Positions 28,032-36,874 are shown, numbered from the stretch's first letter. The stretch: DNA of 64,000 bases from RH-AL1 sp050013235 (GCA_050013235.1 JBEKFQ010000015.1:1-64000); one strand, 5' to 3'. Numbers and translations are program-made. The notes: generated by a model from the letters alone, not told the origin.

Positions 28032-28226
28032 ATGATGAAATCCTTGGTCGTAAGCCTCACGGATCATATATCGCTTGGTAAAGAAAGTAGCTACAAGCTA
28101 ATTCTAGTGATGTTTTATGTCTCAATCATCGCGTTCATAGCTGCCGTTGCACTTACAGTAATTGTCGTCAAGTTAGGCATCCAAAAGTTATTAATTCGAA
28201 TTTTTCGTCAACAACCCTTGTCCTAA
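28032..28226 (+). CDS. Small single-pass membrane protein
   Basis: A 64-residue protein (MMKSLVVSLTDHISLG...) with one long hydrophobic helix (YKLILVMFYVSIIAFIAAVA and following residues) and a basic tail KLLIRIFRQQPLS. ATG 28032 follows CTGGAG at suitable spacing. It is 36 bases after the GMC oxidoreductase and likely cotranscribed, so it may be a membrane partner. Its AT-rich codon use differs from the core genes. No family was recognised. Confidence 0.5.
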   Translation: MMKSLVVSLTDHISLGKESSYKLILVMFYVSIIAFIAAVALTVIVVKLGIQKLLIRIFRQQPLS

Positions 28227-28532
28227 AACGTTATTTTAGTCGAAGATGCAGTGTGGTAAACTAAAAACTATACGTATGAGCGTTAACGCGACAGAGACTC
28301 CTTGTCCAAGGCTGAATCCCGGGAGCGAGAGCGCGGCCGTTGCTGACAGCTAGGCTCTGTTGACAAAAGCCGGTCCCACGGCTGGCGGCAATTGCCCAGG
28401 CGTCGCCCGCGGCCATGACCTTCAGGGGATGATCCATTCCGGCCCGCTGAACGAAAGCGGCTTGTCGGGGGAGTTCAATCCGTCTTGGCCCCGCCTATAT
28501 TCATCATGGCAGCGCAGCTCAAAGGGGGTCAC
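28227..28532. other. Intergenic region, right edge of the accessory patch
   Basis: About 300 bases with a change from AT-rich to GC-rich sequence near 28280. GGCTCTGTTGACAAAAGC at 28353-28370 resembles inverted-repeat ends of some insertion sequences, but no transposase or partner end was found. No gene is supported. Confidence 0.4.
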
Positions 28533-28886
28533 ATGACCAAGACCTACGCCGAACCCGACATCCACGCCCGTCTCGCGGCGGATCTCCCGCATTGGCGCTT
28601 CGCCGATGGCACGATTCAGCGGACGTATCAGACCGCGAGCTGGAAAAGCACGTTGATGGTTGTCACCACCATCGGTCATCTCGCCGAAGCAGCCTGGCAC
28701 CATCCCGATCTCGCGGTGAACTACGACAGCGTGACCGTCAAGCTTTCCACGCATTCGGCCAAAGGCATCACGGATTTCGATTTCCTCCTCGCGGCGAAAA
28801 TCGAGGAGGTGATCTTGTGGCGGCCGGGCCAACCGTTTTCCGGCACGCCCGGGGATGCCCGGCACGCCTATATTAAATACGATTGA
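28533..28886 (+). CDS. phhB: Pterin-4a-carbinolamine dehydratase family protein
   Basis: A 117-residue protein of the PCD/DCoH family, which recycles tetrahydropterin cofactors after aromatic amino acid hydroxylation. The active-site block EAAWHHPDLAVNYDSVTVKL followed by THSAKGITDFD is present. ATG 28533 is preceded by AAAGGGGG and is preferred over the in-frame ATG at 28506. No phenylalanine hydroxylase is nearby, so the physiological partner is unknown. It is convergent with rpoD. Confidence 0.88.
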   Translation: MTKTYAEPDIHARLAADLPHWRFADGTIQRTYQTASWKSTLMVVTTIGHLAEAAWHHPDLAVNYDSVTVKLSTHSAKGITDFDFLLAAKIEEVILWRPGQPFSGTPGDARHAYIKYD

Positions 28887-28940
28887 GGATGGTCCCGCCG
28901 AGGCTCGGCTCATCCCGCGTACGGGATAAGCAATCCCGCC

Positions 28941-30992
28941 TCAATTATCCAAGAAGCTCCGCAGCTTGCGCGACCGCGACGGGTGCTTCAGCTTGCGCAA
29001 CGCCTTGGCCTCGATCTGGCGGATACGTTCGCGCGTCACCGAAAACTGCTGGCCGACTTCTTCCAGCGTGTGATCGGTGTTCATGCCGATGCCGAAGCGC
29101 ATGCGCAGCACGCGCTCCTCGCGCGGCGTCAGCGAAGCCAAGACCCGCGTGGTCGTTTCGCGCAGATTGCTCTGAATCGCGGCGTCGATCGGCAGAATCG
29201 CGTTTTTGTCCTCGATGAAATCGCCGAGGTGGGAATCTTCCTCGTCGCCGATCGGGGTTTCGAGCGAGATCGGCTCTTTCGCGATTTTCAGCACCTTGCG
29301 CACTTTTTCGAGCGGCATGGCGAGTTTTTCCGCGAGTTCCTCCGGCGTCGGTTCGCGGCCGATCTCGTGCAGCATCTGGCGCGAGGTCCGCACGATCTTG
29401 TTGATCGTCTCGATCATATGGACCGGGATGCGGATCGTGCGCGCTTGATCGGCGATCGAGCGGGTGATCGCCTGCCGGATCCACCAGGTCGCATAGGTCG
29501 AGAATTTATAGCCGCGGCGATATTCGAACTTATCGACCGCTTTCATCAGGCCGATATTGCCCTCCTGGATCAAATCCAGGAATTGCAGGCCGCGATTGGT
29601 GTATTTTTTCGCGATGGAAATCACGAGGCGCAAGTTGGCCTCGACCATTTCCTTCTTGGCCTGCCGGGCCTCGCGCTCGCCCTTTTGCACCATGTGGACG
29701 ATCTTGCGGAATTCCTGGATTTCCAGGCCCGTTTCGGTCGCGAGATTGTGGATGTCGGTGCGGATGTCCTTGATCGGCTCCAGCCCACGCGCGACAAAAT
29801 CCTTCCAGCCGCGCGTGCCGAGCTTCGACACCCGGAGGATCCACTTCGGGTCCAATTCCGAATTCTGGTAATTCTTCAAAAAGTCTTCGCGGCTGACACC
29901 ATGGCTTTCGGCGAGGCGCAGAAGCTTGGTTTCCAGCCCGATCAACCGTTTGTTGATGTCGTACAGCTGCTCGACCAGCGAATCGATACGATTCTGGTTG
30001 AGGGACAGCGACTTGACGTCGGTCACCACCTCTTTCTTGAGGCTCTTGTATTTGCGCTCTTGCGAGGGCGTCAGCGTCTCGTTCTTGAGCTTGTTCTCGA
30101 CATTTTGATCCTGGAGCTTACGCAGGCGCTTATAGGCGTCGGCGATCCGGTCGAAGGTTTCGAGAACCTTCGGCTTCAGCTCGGATTCCATCGCCGACAA
30201 CGAGACGGAATTTTCCATATCGTCTTCGTCGTCGAAATTCTCTTCCGGAATCGGCACTTCGCCGTCTTCGTCGGCCGGGCGCAGGCCGGCCGGCGGATTG
30301 AGCGGCGCGGTCGCTGGGGCGCGGGCCTGCTGGGCGGCCAGAGCTTCCTGCGCGCCCGGCGCCGTCATGTCGATTTTGGGCGTGTTCTTGCCGTCGGGGC
30401 CGGCATAGGTCGCCTCGAGATCGATAATCTCGCGCAGCAGGACGCGGCTGCTGTTCAGCTCGTCGCGCCAGATGATGATGGCTTGGAAGGTCAGCGGGCT
30501 TTCGCAGAGCCCGGCGATCATCGCCTCGCGCCCGGCCTCGATCCGCTTGGCAATCGCGATTTCGCCCTCGCGCGAGAGCAGCTCGACCGATCCCATCTCG
30601 CGCAGATACATGCGCACGGGATCGTCGGTGCGGTCGGCGGGCTCGGACGAGCGGGTCGCGACGGCCTTCGGCGCGGCCGCCTCGACGAGATCGCCGCCTT
30701 CGGCTTCCTCGGGCTCGGCTTCCTCTTCCGCCTCGTCCTCGCCGGCCTCTTCCGCCTCGATGACGTTGATGCCCATTTCGTTGAGCATGGCGAGAATGTC
30801 TTCGATCTGCTCGGAATTGACTTCTTCCGACGGCAGAACGGAATTCAACTCGGCATAGGTGACGAAGCCGCGCTTTTTGGCAGCCTTGATCATCCGCTTG
30901 ACAGCGGCATCCGAGAGGTCGAGCAAGGGTCCGTCGGCGCTCTCGGTTACGGCGCCTTCGGTTTCCGCCTTCTCATTTTCCTTCTTCGCCAT
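28941..30992 (-). CDS. rpoD: RNA polymerase primary sigma factor RpoD
   Basis: A 683-residue sigma-70. Region 1.1 spans the N-terminus, an acidic Glu-rich linker (about 85-110) and a long non-conserved region follow, and region 1.2 appears as TDDPVRMYLREMGSVELLSR. Region 2 has LISIAKKYTNRGLQFLDLIQ and STYATWWIRQAITRSIADQ; region 4 ends with the helix-turn-helix TLEEVGQQFSVTRERIRQIE. ATG 30992 follows AAAGAGGA and is preferred to in-frame codons back to 31076. It is downstream of dnaG on the same strand, as in the macromolecular synthesis operon. Confidence 0.98.
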   Translation of the reverse strand: MAKKENEKAETEGAVTESADGPLLDLSDAAVKRMIKAAKKRGFVTYAELNSVLPSEEVNSEQIEDILAMLNEMGINVIEAEEAGEDEAEEEAEPEEAEGGDLVEAAAPKAVATRSSEPADRTDDPVRMYLREMGSVELLSREGEIAIAKRIEAGREAMIAGLCESPLTFQAIIIWRDELNSSRVLLREIIDLEATYAGPDGKNTPKIDMTAPGAQEALAAQQARAPATAPLNPPAGLRPADEDGEVPIPEENFDDEDDMENSVSLSAMESELKPKVLETFDRIADAYKRLRKLQDQNVENKLKNETLTPSQERKYKSLKKEVVTDVKSLSLNQNRIDSLVEQLYDINKRLIGLETKLLRLAESHGVSREDFLKNYQNSELDPKWILRVSKLGTRGWKDFVARGLEPIKDIRTDIHNLATETGLEIQEFRKIVHMVQKGEREARQAKKEMVEANLRLVISIAKKYTNRGLQFLDLIQEGNIGLMKAVDKFEYRRGYKFSTYATWWIRQAITRSIADQARTIRIPVHMIETINKIVRTSRQMLHEIGREPTPEELAEKLAMPLEKVRKVLKIAKEPISLETPIGDEEDSHLGDFIEDKNAILPIDAAIQSNLRETTTRVLASLTPREERVLRMRFGIGMNTDHTLEEVGQQFSVTRERIRQIEAKALRKLKHPSRSRKLRSFLDN

Positions 30993-31162
30993 CCGATCCT
31001 CTTTCCCCACGCGGCGCGGGCCACCCATCCGGCGAACGCCCGGGGATGCCTCTGCGGCTCCGCAATCCGCCGCCATAACCTAATTTTGCCCGGCTTTGAA
31101 GAGATTGCTCTCCATAAGACCGGAAATAACGAACTTCTAGCCCGCCGACGGCTTTTGGCCCC

Positions 31163-31189
31163 GGTTACGTTTAGGCCCAGGTTACGCTT
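31163..31189. repeat. Short direct repeat in the dnaG-rpoD gap
   Basis: GGTTACGTTT (31163) and GGTTACGCTT (31180) occur 17 bases apart, upstream of rpoD. The reverse strand reads GTAACC twice, but neither copy has CGAA at the SigF spacing. It may be part of the rpoD promoter region. Confidence 0.4.
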
Positions 31190-31275
31190 GGACCATATGT
31201 CCGGAAAAGATTAAGACCCTTTCCACCAAACCCCTGCCAGAGAACGCTTATCTCAACGAGGCCGGTAAAACGCGC

Positions 31276-33198
31276 TCAAATCGCGGGTTTCGGCCGTCCC
31301 GACGACGCGCCGAACCCTTCAACTGCCGCCTCCGTTCCCGCAAGAGCGCTCAACTGCTCCTGGATATCCCGCATGCGCGCGAAATTCGCGTCGCTGGCGT
31401 CGAGGGCAAGAGCGGCTTCGGCGGAAAGCAACTCTCTATGTAAGGCACGGGCCTTACGATGCAAGGTCAACGCCTGCCGTAAAACGGCATCCGCATCCGC
31501 CAAAGCGGCATCTGGGTGCGAATACCACCCAAAAGCAGGGCCAACCCGGTCCAGTTTGGCCAAAGTGGCGTCGAAACCGAGATTCCCCAGGGCTGCGCGC
31601 AAGCTCGAACTCAGCGGGATGTCGTCATGGACGAGATCAAGCATGGCATCGCGTAGCGGCCCCGCTTCCTTGGCCGAAAAATCCACCCCTGCCAAGTCCT
31701 CGGCGTGATCGGCGATCAGGTTGGGCTGCGCGAGAAGCAGCGTGAGAATCAACGCCTCGCGCGCGGGGAAGCTCGCCGCCGAGGGGCGGAACGCGGGGCT
31801 TTGGGTCAGGCTGGCGCTGACCATGATAGGGGAGGAGAGATAGCCGAGCCGGTCGCCGCCGGAAGCCCCCCGGCCGGGGCCGCCGCGCCGGGGCCCATTT
31901 TGATTGCGCCGCTCGAATGTCCGCTCCGGCGTGCCGAAAAGGGCTTTGAGCCTCTGGTCGAATTCGGCTTTATAATAGCGGCGCAAGGCCTCGTCCTTGA
32001 TCGCCGCCACCGTCTCCGCGAGATCGCGCTCCAGGCTCGCGCGATGTTCGGGCGTCGTCAGGGCGCGGTTTTCCATCTGGCGGGACCAGAGAAGATCGAC
32101 CAGTGGCAGCGCCGCGCGCAAGACCTCCTCGACCGCGCCCGGCCCCGCCGCGCGGACAATGTCGTCGGGGTCTTGGCCCTCCGGCAACAAGGCGAAGGCC
32201 AAGGTTTTTTCCGGCCCGATCAAGGGCAGCGCCATGTCCGCGGCCCGGAACGCGGCCTTGCGACCGGCCGAATCACCATCGAAACAGAGGATGGGCTGGC
32301 TCGACATGCCCCAGAGCAGGGCGCCTTGGTCCGGCGTCAGCGCCGTGCCGAGCGGCGCCACGGTCTCGGGAAATCCGGCGGCATGCATGGCGATGACATC
32401 GATATAGCCTTCGACGGCGATCACCCGCCCCCGGTCGTGCGCCGCCTTGCGCGCCTGGTGGTGATTGTAGAGCACCGCGCCCTTGTGAAACAGCGGAGTC
32501 TCCGGCGAATTCAGATATTTGGCGGGGACGTCCTTTTCCATCGCCCGGCCGCCGAAGGCGATCACGCGGCCGTTGCGATCCGCGATCGGAAACATCACGC
32601 GGTCCCGGAACCGGTCGTAGGGGACGGGAATATCCTCGCCATGGATCAACAATCCGGCCTCGATCATGGTCTCGGCGGAAGCGCCTTTGGCGGCCAAGGC
32701 ATCGCGTAGCGCATGGCGCTCGGCCGAGGCATAGCCGAGGCGGAATTGCTTTTGAATATCGAGGGCGATGCCGCGCCCCGTGAGATAGGCGCGGGCGCGG
32801 GCGCCGCGTTCTCCCCGCAACTGGCTTTCGAAGAATTGGGCGGCGAGATCGAGCACCTCGTGGAGCCCGGCGCGGCGGATTTCCTGGCGCTCGGCCTCGG
32901 GGGAGCGCTCGGGGAGTTCCAGCCCCGCGTCTCGCGCGAGCCGCTCGACCGTCTCGGGAAAGGAGAGCCCTTCCGTCGCCATCACAAAGTCGAAAATATT
33001 GCCATTCTTGCCGGAGGAAAAGTCGAACCAGGCCATTTTCTGGTCGTTGACGAAGAAGCTCGGCGTCTTTTCCGCGCCGAAGGGCGAGAGACCCTTCCAT
33101 TCCCGGCCGGACTTCATCAGCTTGACATGCCGCCGCACGACATCCGACACCGGAAGCCGGGCTTTGATCTCGTCGAGGAAAGATGGCGGGAAGCGCAT
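31276..33198 (-). CDS. dnaG: DNA primase DnaG without canonical zinc ligands
   Basis: A 640-residue primase making RNA primers at replication forks. The N-terminal domain aligns with the CHC2 zinc-binding domain (KGLSPFGAEKTPSFFVND, then WFDFSSGKNGNIFDFVM), but the four ligands of E. coli DnaG (Cys, His, Cys, Cys) are replaced by S, G, D and S. The TOPRIM catalytic domain is intact: VIAVEGYIDVIAMHAAGFPE and LCFDGDSAGRKAA. The C-terminal helicase-binding region is present. Similar substitutions are, to my recollection, shared with other Hyphomicrobiales, so this is probably functional. Confidence 0.95.
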   Translation of the reverse strand: MRFPPSFLDEIKARLPVSDVVRRHVKLMKSGREWKGLSPFGAEKTPSFFVNDQKMAWFDFSSGKNGNIFDFVMATEGLSFPETVERLARDAGLELPERSPEAERQEIRRAGLHEVLDLAAQFFESQLRGERGARARAYLTGRGIALDIQKQFRLGYASAERHALRDALAAKGASAETMIEAGLLIHGEDIPVPYDRFRDRVMFPIADRNGRVIAFGGRAMEKDVPAKYLNSPETPLFHKGAVLYNHHQARKAAHDRGRVIAVEGYIDVIAMHAAGFPETVAPLGTALTPDQGALLWGMSSQPILCFDGDSAGRKAAFRAADMALPLIGPEKTLAFALLPEGQDPDDIVRAAGPGAVEEVLRAALPLVDLLWSRQMENRALTTPEHRASLERDLAETVAAIKDEALRRYYKAEFDQRLKALFGTPERTFERRNQNGPRRGGPGRGASGGDRLGYLSSPIMVSASLTQSPAFRPSAASFPAREALILTLLLAQPNLIADHAEDLAGVDFSAKEAGPLRDAMLDLVHDDIPLSSSLRAALGNLGFDATLAKLDRVGPAFGWYSHPDAALADADAVLRQALTLHRKARALHRELLSAEAALALDASDANFARMRDIQEQLSALAGTEAAVEGFGASSGRPKPAI

Positions 33199-33288
33199 GA
33201 TGGGAACAGCTATACGGGTGCGGCGGGGGACGGCAGGACTGTTCGAGGCGGCTTATCCCCTCAATCAACAGGGAAGCCGCGAAGAATC

Positions 33289-34125
33289 ATGTCCCGCGCG
33301 GGCAAGGCGGACAGGATCATAACCGATATGAGCATTCCGGAACGGTTTTTTCAGATGAAGCGGCAGGGCCGGCCGATTGCCGTTCTGACCGCCTATGATG
33401 CGCCCAGCGCGCGCGTGCAAGCCGAGGCGGGGATCGATCTGATTCTCGTCGGCGATAGCGTCGGCACCAATGTGCTGGGCTACCGGGACGAGCGCGAGGT
33501 GACGCTGGCCGATATTCTCCACCATGTCCGGGCGGTGCGGCGCGGGGCCCCCGAGGCCGCGATTGCCGCCGATCTCCCCTATGGCACTTACGAGACCGGA
33601 GCCGCCGCCGTGGCCAATGCGCGGGAGATCGTCGCGGCCGGGGCGAATATCGTGAAATTCGAGGGCGCGCGGCCGGAGATCGTGGCGGCGCTGAAAAGCG
33701 CGGGCATCGCGGTCAGCGGGCATCTTGGTTTGGAGCCGCAGCATCACGCGGAAAAGCGGCTGAAGGGCAAAACGGCCGGCGCCGCCCAGCAGATTCTCGA
33801 CAGCGCCGTGGCCTTGGACAAGGCCGGCCTTTCCCTGTTGATTCTCGAACTCATTCCGGAGGAATTGGCCGCCGCCATCACCAAGGCCGTCGCGGCCCCG
33901 ACGATCGGCATTGGCGCCGGCCGGGGAACCGACGGCCAAGTGCTCGTGATCACGGACATGCTCGGCACGACCGGGGCGAATTTCCGCCATAACCGCCGCT
34001 ATGCCGAGATCGGCCAGGCAACGCGGGACGCGGTCGCCGCCTATGCCGCGGATGTCCGGAACCGGCGCTTTCCCGGCCCGGAGAATATATTCTTGATGCC
34101 GAAGGACGAGCTGGGCGCTTTCTAG
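33289..34125 (+). CDS. panB: 3-methyl-2-oxobutanoate hydroxymethyltransferase
   Basis: The first enzyme of pantothenate synthesis, making ketopantoate from 2-oxoisovalerate and methylene-tetrahydrofolate. It has 278 residues from ATG 33289, or 265 from 33328. AVLTAYDAPSARV, LILVGDSVGTNVLGY, KFEGA, SGHLGLEPQ and PTIGIGAGRGTDGQVLV are family blocks, including the Mg-binding GDS and the catalytic Glu region. It is divergent from dnaG with a 90-base gap. No panC adjoins. The stop TAG lies at the edge of the following repeat. Confidence 0.95.
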   Translation: MSRAGKADRIITDMSIPERFFQMKRQGRPIAVLTAYDAPSARVQAEAGIDLILVGDSVGTNVLGYRDEREVTLADILHHVRAVRRGAPEAAIAADLPYGTYETGAAAVANAREIVAAGANIVKFEGARPEIVAALKSAGIAVSGHLGLEPQHHAEKRLKGKTAGAAQQILDSAVALDKAGLSLLILELIPEELAAAITKAVAAPTIGIGAGRGTDGQVLVITDMLGTTGANFRHNRRYAEIGQATRDAVAAYAADVRNRRFPGPENIFLMPKDELGAF

Positions 34126-34238
34126 GGCGTTTTCCACTTGGGTAGAATCACCCAAGTGATAAGAAACCGCGCTCTTTACAAGAAACGAGAGCATGCTCCC
34201 GGTCACGAAAGTCTGCGACTTTTATAGGAAATACTCGC
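34123..34238. repeat. RIME-like palindromic repeat (diverged copy)
   Basis: Begins TAGGGCGTTTTCC, whose first three bases are the panB stop codon, then CACTTGGGTAGAATCACCCAAGTG palindrome, CGCTCTTTACAAG and a degraded AGCATGCTCC hairpin with GAAAGTCTGCGACTTTT. It is more diverged than the copies at 10386 and 23842. Confidence 0.75.
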
Positions 34239-34244
34239 GCAAAC

Positions 34245-34694
34245 CTAACCGCCGAGCTTGGCTTTCACCACGCCGCTGGCCTTGGCGAAATCCATCTTGC
34301 CGGCATATTTCGCCTTTAATACGCCAACAACCTTGCCCATATCCTTGATGGAGGTGGCGCCGGTCTCTTCGATCGCCTCCGCGATGGCCTTCGCGACATC
34401 GGCCTCATCAAGTGGTTTCGGCAAGAATTCCGCCAGAATGGCTATTTCTTCCGATTCGACCAAGGCAAGATCCTCGCGGCCTGCCTTTTGGTAAATCTCG
34501 AGTGATTCTTGGCGGCTCTTCACCATCTTTTGAAGCAAAGCGAGAATATCGGCCTCACCCAGCGTCTTGCCTTGGCCCCGGGCTTCGATGTCCTTGTCCT
34601 TCAACGCGGCGTTGATCAAGCGGATGGTTTCAACGCGGCGCTTGTCGCCTGCTTTCATAGCAGCTTTGAGTTGGTTGTTTAATGCGTCGCGCAT
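34245..34694 (-). CDS. GatB/YqeY domain-containing protein
   Basis: A 149-residue soluble protein (MRDALNNQLKAAMKAGDKRR...) of the YqeY family, related to the tRNA-binding C-domain of amidotransferase GatB. EIAILAEFLPKPLDEADV and ATSIKDMGKVVGVLKAKYAG are typical. The family often lies beside rpoD/dnaG, as here. Its function is not established. ATG 34694 is preferred because the conserved fold starts there, although the frame remains open to 34763. Confidence 0.9.
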   Translation of the reverse strand: MRDALNNQLKAAMKAGDKRRVETIRLINAALKDKDIEARGQGKTLGEADILALLQKMVKSRQESLEIYQKAGREDLALVESEEIAILAEFLPKPLDEADVAKAIAEAIEETGATSIKDMGKVVGVLKAKYAGKMDFAKASGVVKAKLGG

Positions 34695-34908
34695 CGCGGG
34701 TGTCCTGACTGTGAAGAAGATGAGGCGTTGTTTAAATAAGCAGTTTAGTTTGGAGAGATACACAAAACAGTTGATTTTTTCCGGGAATAGGTGCTGGATC
34801 CCAGCGTGCCGGAAATGGAGCCTCGGACGGGCCTTGAAGCTTTCCGGCGATTTGTCTCTCTCTCCCCAATAATCCGGTTTATCCCTAGCAATCCTTTGTG
34901 AGATTTGA

Positions 34909-35646
34909 ATGCGTCGTCCCGTTAAACCGTTCGTGACGGAATATAAAGGCCCCAGCCGGCGTCCTCCGCAGCAAGCCGCGGCAAGTTCGCGCCGGACCTA
35001 CGAGGATCACGCCACGGCCCCCTTGGTCAATGAAAGTTTTTCGCGTGGAGGCTTAGATCACGCTCACGCCGTGGATGATTCCTACGAGGCGGCGATGCGC
35101 GCCGCCGATGCCTTATTTTCTCCCAATGGGCATAAACCGCAATCCGGCGCTTCCTCGTCCGAGAATCCCGCCGTCTTCGACGCCGCTTCGCACGACCTGA
35201 CGAACGAAGTGTCTCCGCGTGGCGGCCGGATCTTGCGCGTTCTCGACGAGCCGCCGGTTCCCGGTCTCGCCGAGTTGGAAGAAGAGCGGGCGCCGAAGCG
35301 GCGGGGCCGCAAGCCCGGCTCGAAGAATAGACCGAAACCCGGGATCGCCGATTCGTCCGCGATCCGGGGCGGCAAAGCGGCGGAGCCCTTCGATTGGGGT
35401 TCGTCTTTCCCAGCCGCCTTGACGTCAAAGGCGGCGCAAGCATCGCCAGCCTATCAGGCGAGCCCGGCTCGGAGCCGTGTGACGGCCCCTGCCGAGACCC
35501 CAGCCGGACCCCATCGCGCCGTGCCGCGGGTCCAAGCGGCCGCCTCCGATTACGCCGCCCGTAACGAAACGCGTTTCGCCTGGGTTCGCACAAAGCTCGC
35601 GCCTGGCGAGCAATGGAAGCGCCGGCTCCCCAAGGTTTGCTGGTGA
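34909..35646 (+). CDS. Conserved alphaproteobacterial hypothetical protein with AT-hook-like motif
   Basis: A 245-residue, Ala/Pro/Arg-rich, mostly disordered protein without signal peptide. The segment KRRGRKPGSKNRPKPG (about 124-139) resembles an extended AT-hook, suggesting DNA binding. The C-terminus RFAWVRTKL then PGEQWKRRLPKVCW ends in a basic, Trp-containing motif that I recall in other Rhizobiales hypotheticals. Function unknown. Confidence 0.7.
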   Translation: MRRPVKPFVTEYKGPSRRPPQQAAASSRRTYEDHATAPLVNESFSRGGLDHAHAVDDSYEAAMRAADALFSPNGHKPQSGASSSENPAVFDAASHDLTNEVSPRGGRILRVLDEPPVPGLAELEEERAPKRRGRKPGSKNRPKPGIADSSAIRGGKAAEPFDWGSSFPAALTSKAAQASPAYQASPARSRVTAPAETPAGPHRAVPRVQAAASDYAARNETRFAWVRTKLAPGEQWKRRLPKVCW

Positions 35647-35718
35647 AAAGCTAAGCTGCCAGCCGGCGCCGTTGGGCGGACCCCGCGGCGACCAGCGCCG
35701 TTGAGGAGAGCATGCGCG

Positions 35719-36102
35719 ATGTCGACCGCTTATTGGTGTCTTCTCGTTGGCGCTTTGCTGCCCTACGTGAACGCCGGCATCGCCAAGGCGAGCAGCCCCT
35801 ATGACAACCGTTTTCCGCGCGCGCTCGAAAAATACCAAGGCATGGCCCTTCGCGCCCATGGCGCGCATCAGAATAGCTTTGAAGTCTTTCCGTTTTTTGC
35901 CGTCGCGGTGTTGGTGGCGAGCGGCGGATCGGCGCATGTGGCCGATCCTCTCCTCGATTCCTTGGCCTTGGCTTGGATCGTTTCGCGGCTTGCTTATACC
36001 GCGGCCTATGTCCTGGACCGGCCAACCGCGCGGAGCCTGATCTGGTTCGCCGGCATGGCGCTCAGCCTCGCGATTTTTACCATGCCCGCATGGCACAGGT
36101 GA
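35719..36102 (+). CDS. MAPEG family membrane protein
   Basis: A 127-residue protein with about four hydrophobic segments (YWCLLVGALLPYVNAGIA, FEVFPFFAVAVLVA, LAWIVSRLAYTAAYVL, LIWFAGMALSLAIFT). RALEKYQGMALRAHGAHQNSFE is the glutathione-binding-like segment of the MAPEG superfamily. ATG 35719 follows GAGGAGAG at good spacing. Substrates of bacterial MAPEG proteins of this type are not known. Confidence 0.85.
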   Translation: MSTAYWCLLVGALLPYVNAGIAKASSPYDNRFPRALEKYQGMALRAHGAHQNSFEVFPFFAVAVLVASGGSAHVADPLLDSLALAWIVSRLAYTAAYVLDRPTARSLIWFAGMALSLAIFTMPAWHR

Positions 36103-36179
36103 CGGGGGCGACTACTTTCTTTAAAATACCTTAAGGCTTCGGGACAGTGTAGGAGTCCGTACCGGAAAGGGTCGCGCGC

Positions 36180-36872
36180 GTGAATAAGTTCAGCCAGGGT
36201 CCGTTCCCGCCCGGCGGCCGTGACCAGCCGCTGGACCGAGGGCCAAGGCATCCGCCCTCGAACGCGGATGCGCCGCCCGCCCATCCCGAGGCCGCCGTTC
36301 TTTCGCTGAAGCAAGCGATGCGACGCGCCCGCTTCGACGACGCCGAACGGAGCGAAGTGATCACCGATTTAAGGGCCGCGCGGATCGGACGCCTCGAGGT
36401 CTTGCAAGAGGCCTTGGGCCCGCTGATCGCGCAAATTCCGGCCGACGTCGAGATGTTCGACATCGGCATCATGCCGGGCATCAATCCGCGCTTGTTCATC
36501 GACATGATTGCTTTTGTCGAAATGGGGCGCGACCCCAGGGTCTATCGATTCTTGCAGGACACGCGCAATGGCCGGGTGATCTTGGCCGAAAGCGACTCCG
36601 TCGATGCGATCGTCGAAGCCGCCACCTATTATGTTGCCCGCCGCCTGCTCGAACGCGAAAAGGCCTTGGCCGCGGACGTGGCCGGCGTCCCATTGGGCGC
36701 CTCCGCGCCGGACACGCGGCGACAGGGAAAGCCAAAACCGGCGGCACGGCTGTCCTTCCTTGGTCTCTTGGGGCTAGCTTTCGCCTTGGTGATCAATGTC
36801 TTGGGGTCGATGGCCTTTTTTGGCCTGTTGGCCTTTGCCGCCTGGATCGTCTGGTCGAATTATAATCATTGA
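36180..36872 (+). CDS. Conserved hypothetical protein with C-terminal membrane helices
   Basis: A 230-residue protein starting with GTG. The N-terminus is Pro-rich, the middle (about 45-165) is a soluble helical region including LGPLIAQIPADVEMFDIGIM and LFIDMIAFVEMGRDPRVYRF, and the C-terminus has a hydrophobic hairpin (FLGLLGLAFALVINVLGSMA). The middle region resembles a family found in Hyphomicrobiales with no known role. It is convergent with chvG, two bases apart. Confidence 0.72.
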   Translation: MNKFSQGPFPPGGRDQPLDRGPRHPPSNADAPPAHPEAAVLSLKQAMRRARFDDAERSEVITDLRAARIGRLEVLQEALGPLIAQIPADVEMFDIGIMPGINPRLFIDMIAFVEMGRDPRVYRFLQDTRNGRVILAESDSVDAIVEAATYYVARRLLEREKALAADVAGVPLGASAPDTRRQGKPKPAARLSFLGLLGLAFALVINVLGSMAFFGLLAFAAWIVWSNYNH

Positions 36873-36874
36873 TG

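Noticed and set aside
28353..28370. GGCTCTGTTGACAAAAGC as an insertion-sequence end
   Set aside because: It resembles ends of some IS elements, but there is no transposase, no partner end and no target duplication that I can see.
31163..31189. Two GTAACC motifs upstream of rpoD as SigF promoters
   Set aside because: Neither has CGAA at 16 bases; sequences read CGGG and GGCG at that spacing.
28983..31214. 743-residue open frame antisense to rpoD
   Set aside because: RpoD regions 1-4 on the minus strand are unmistakable; the antisense frame has no domain.
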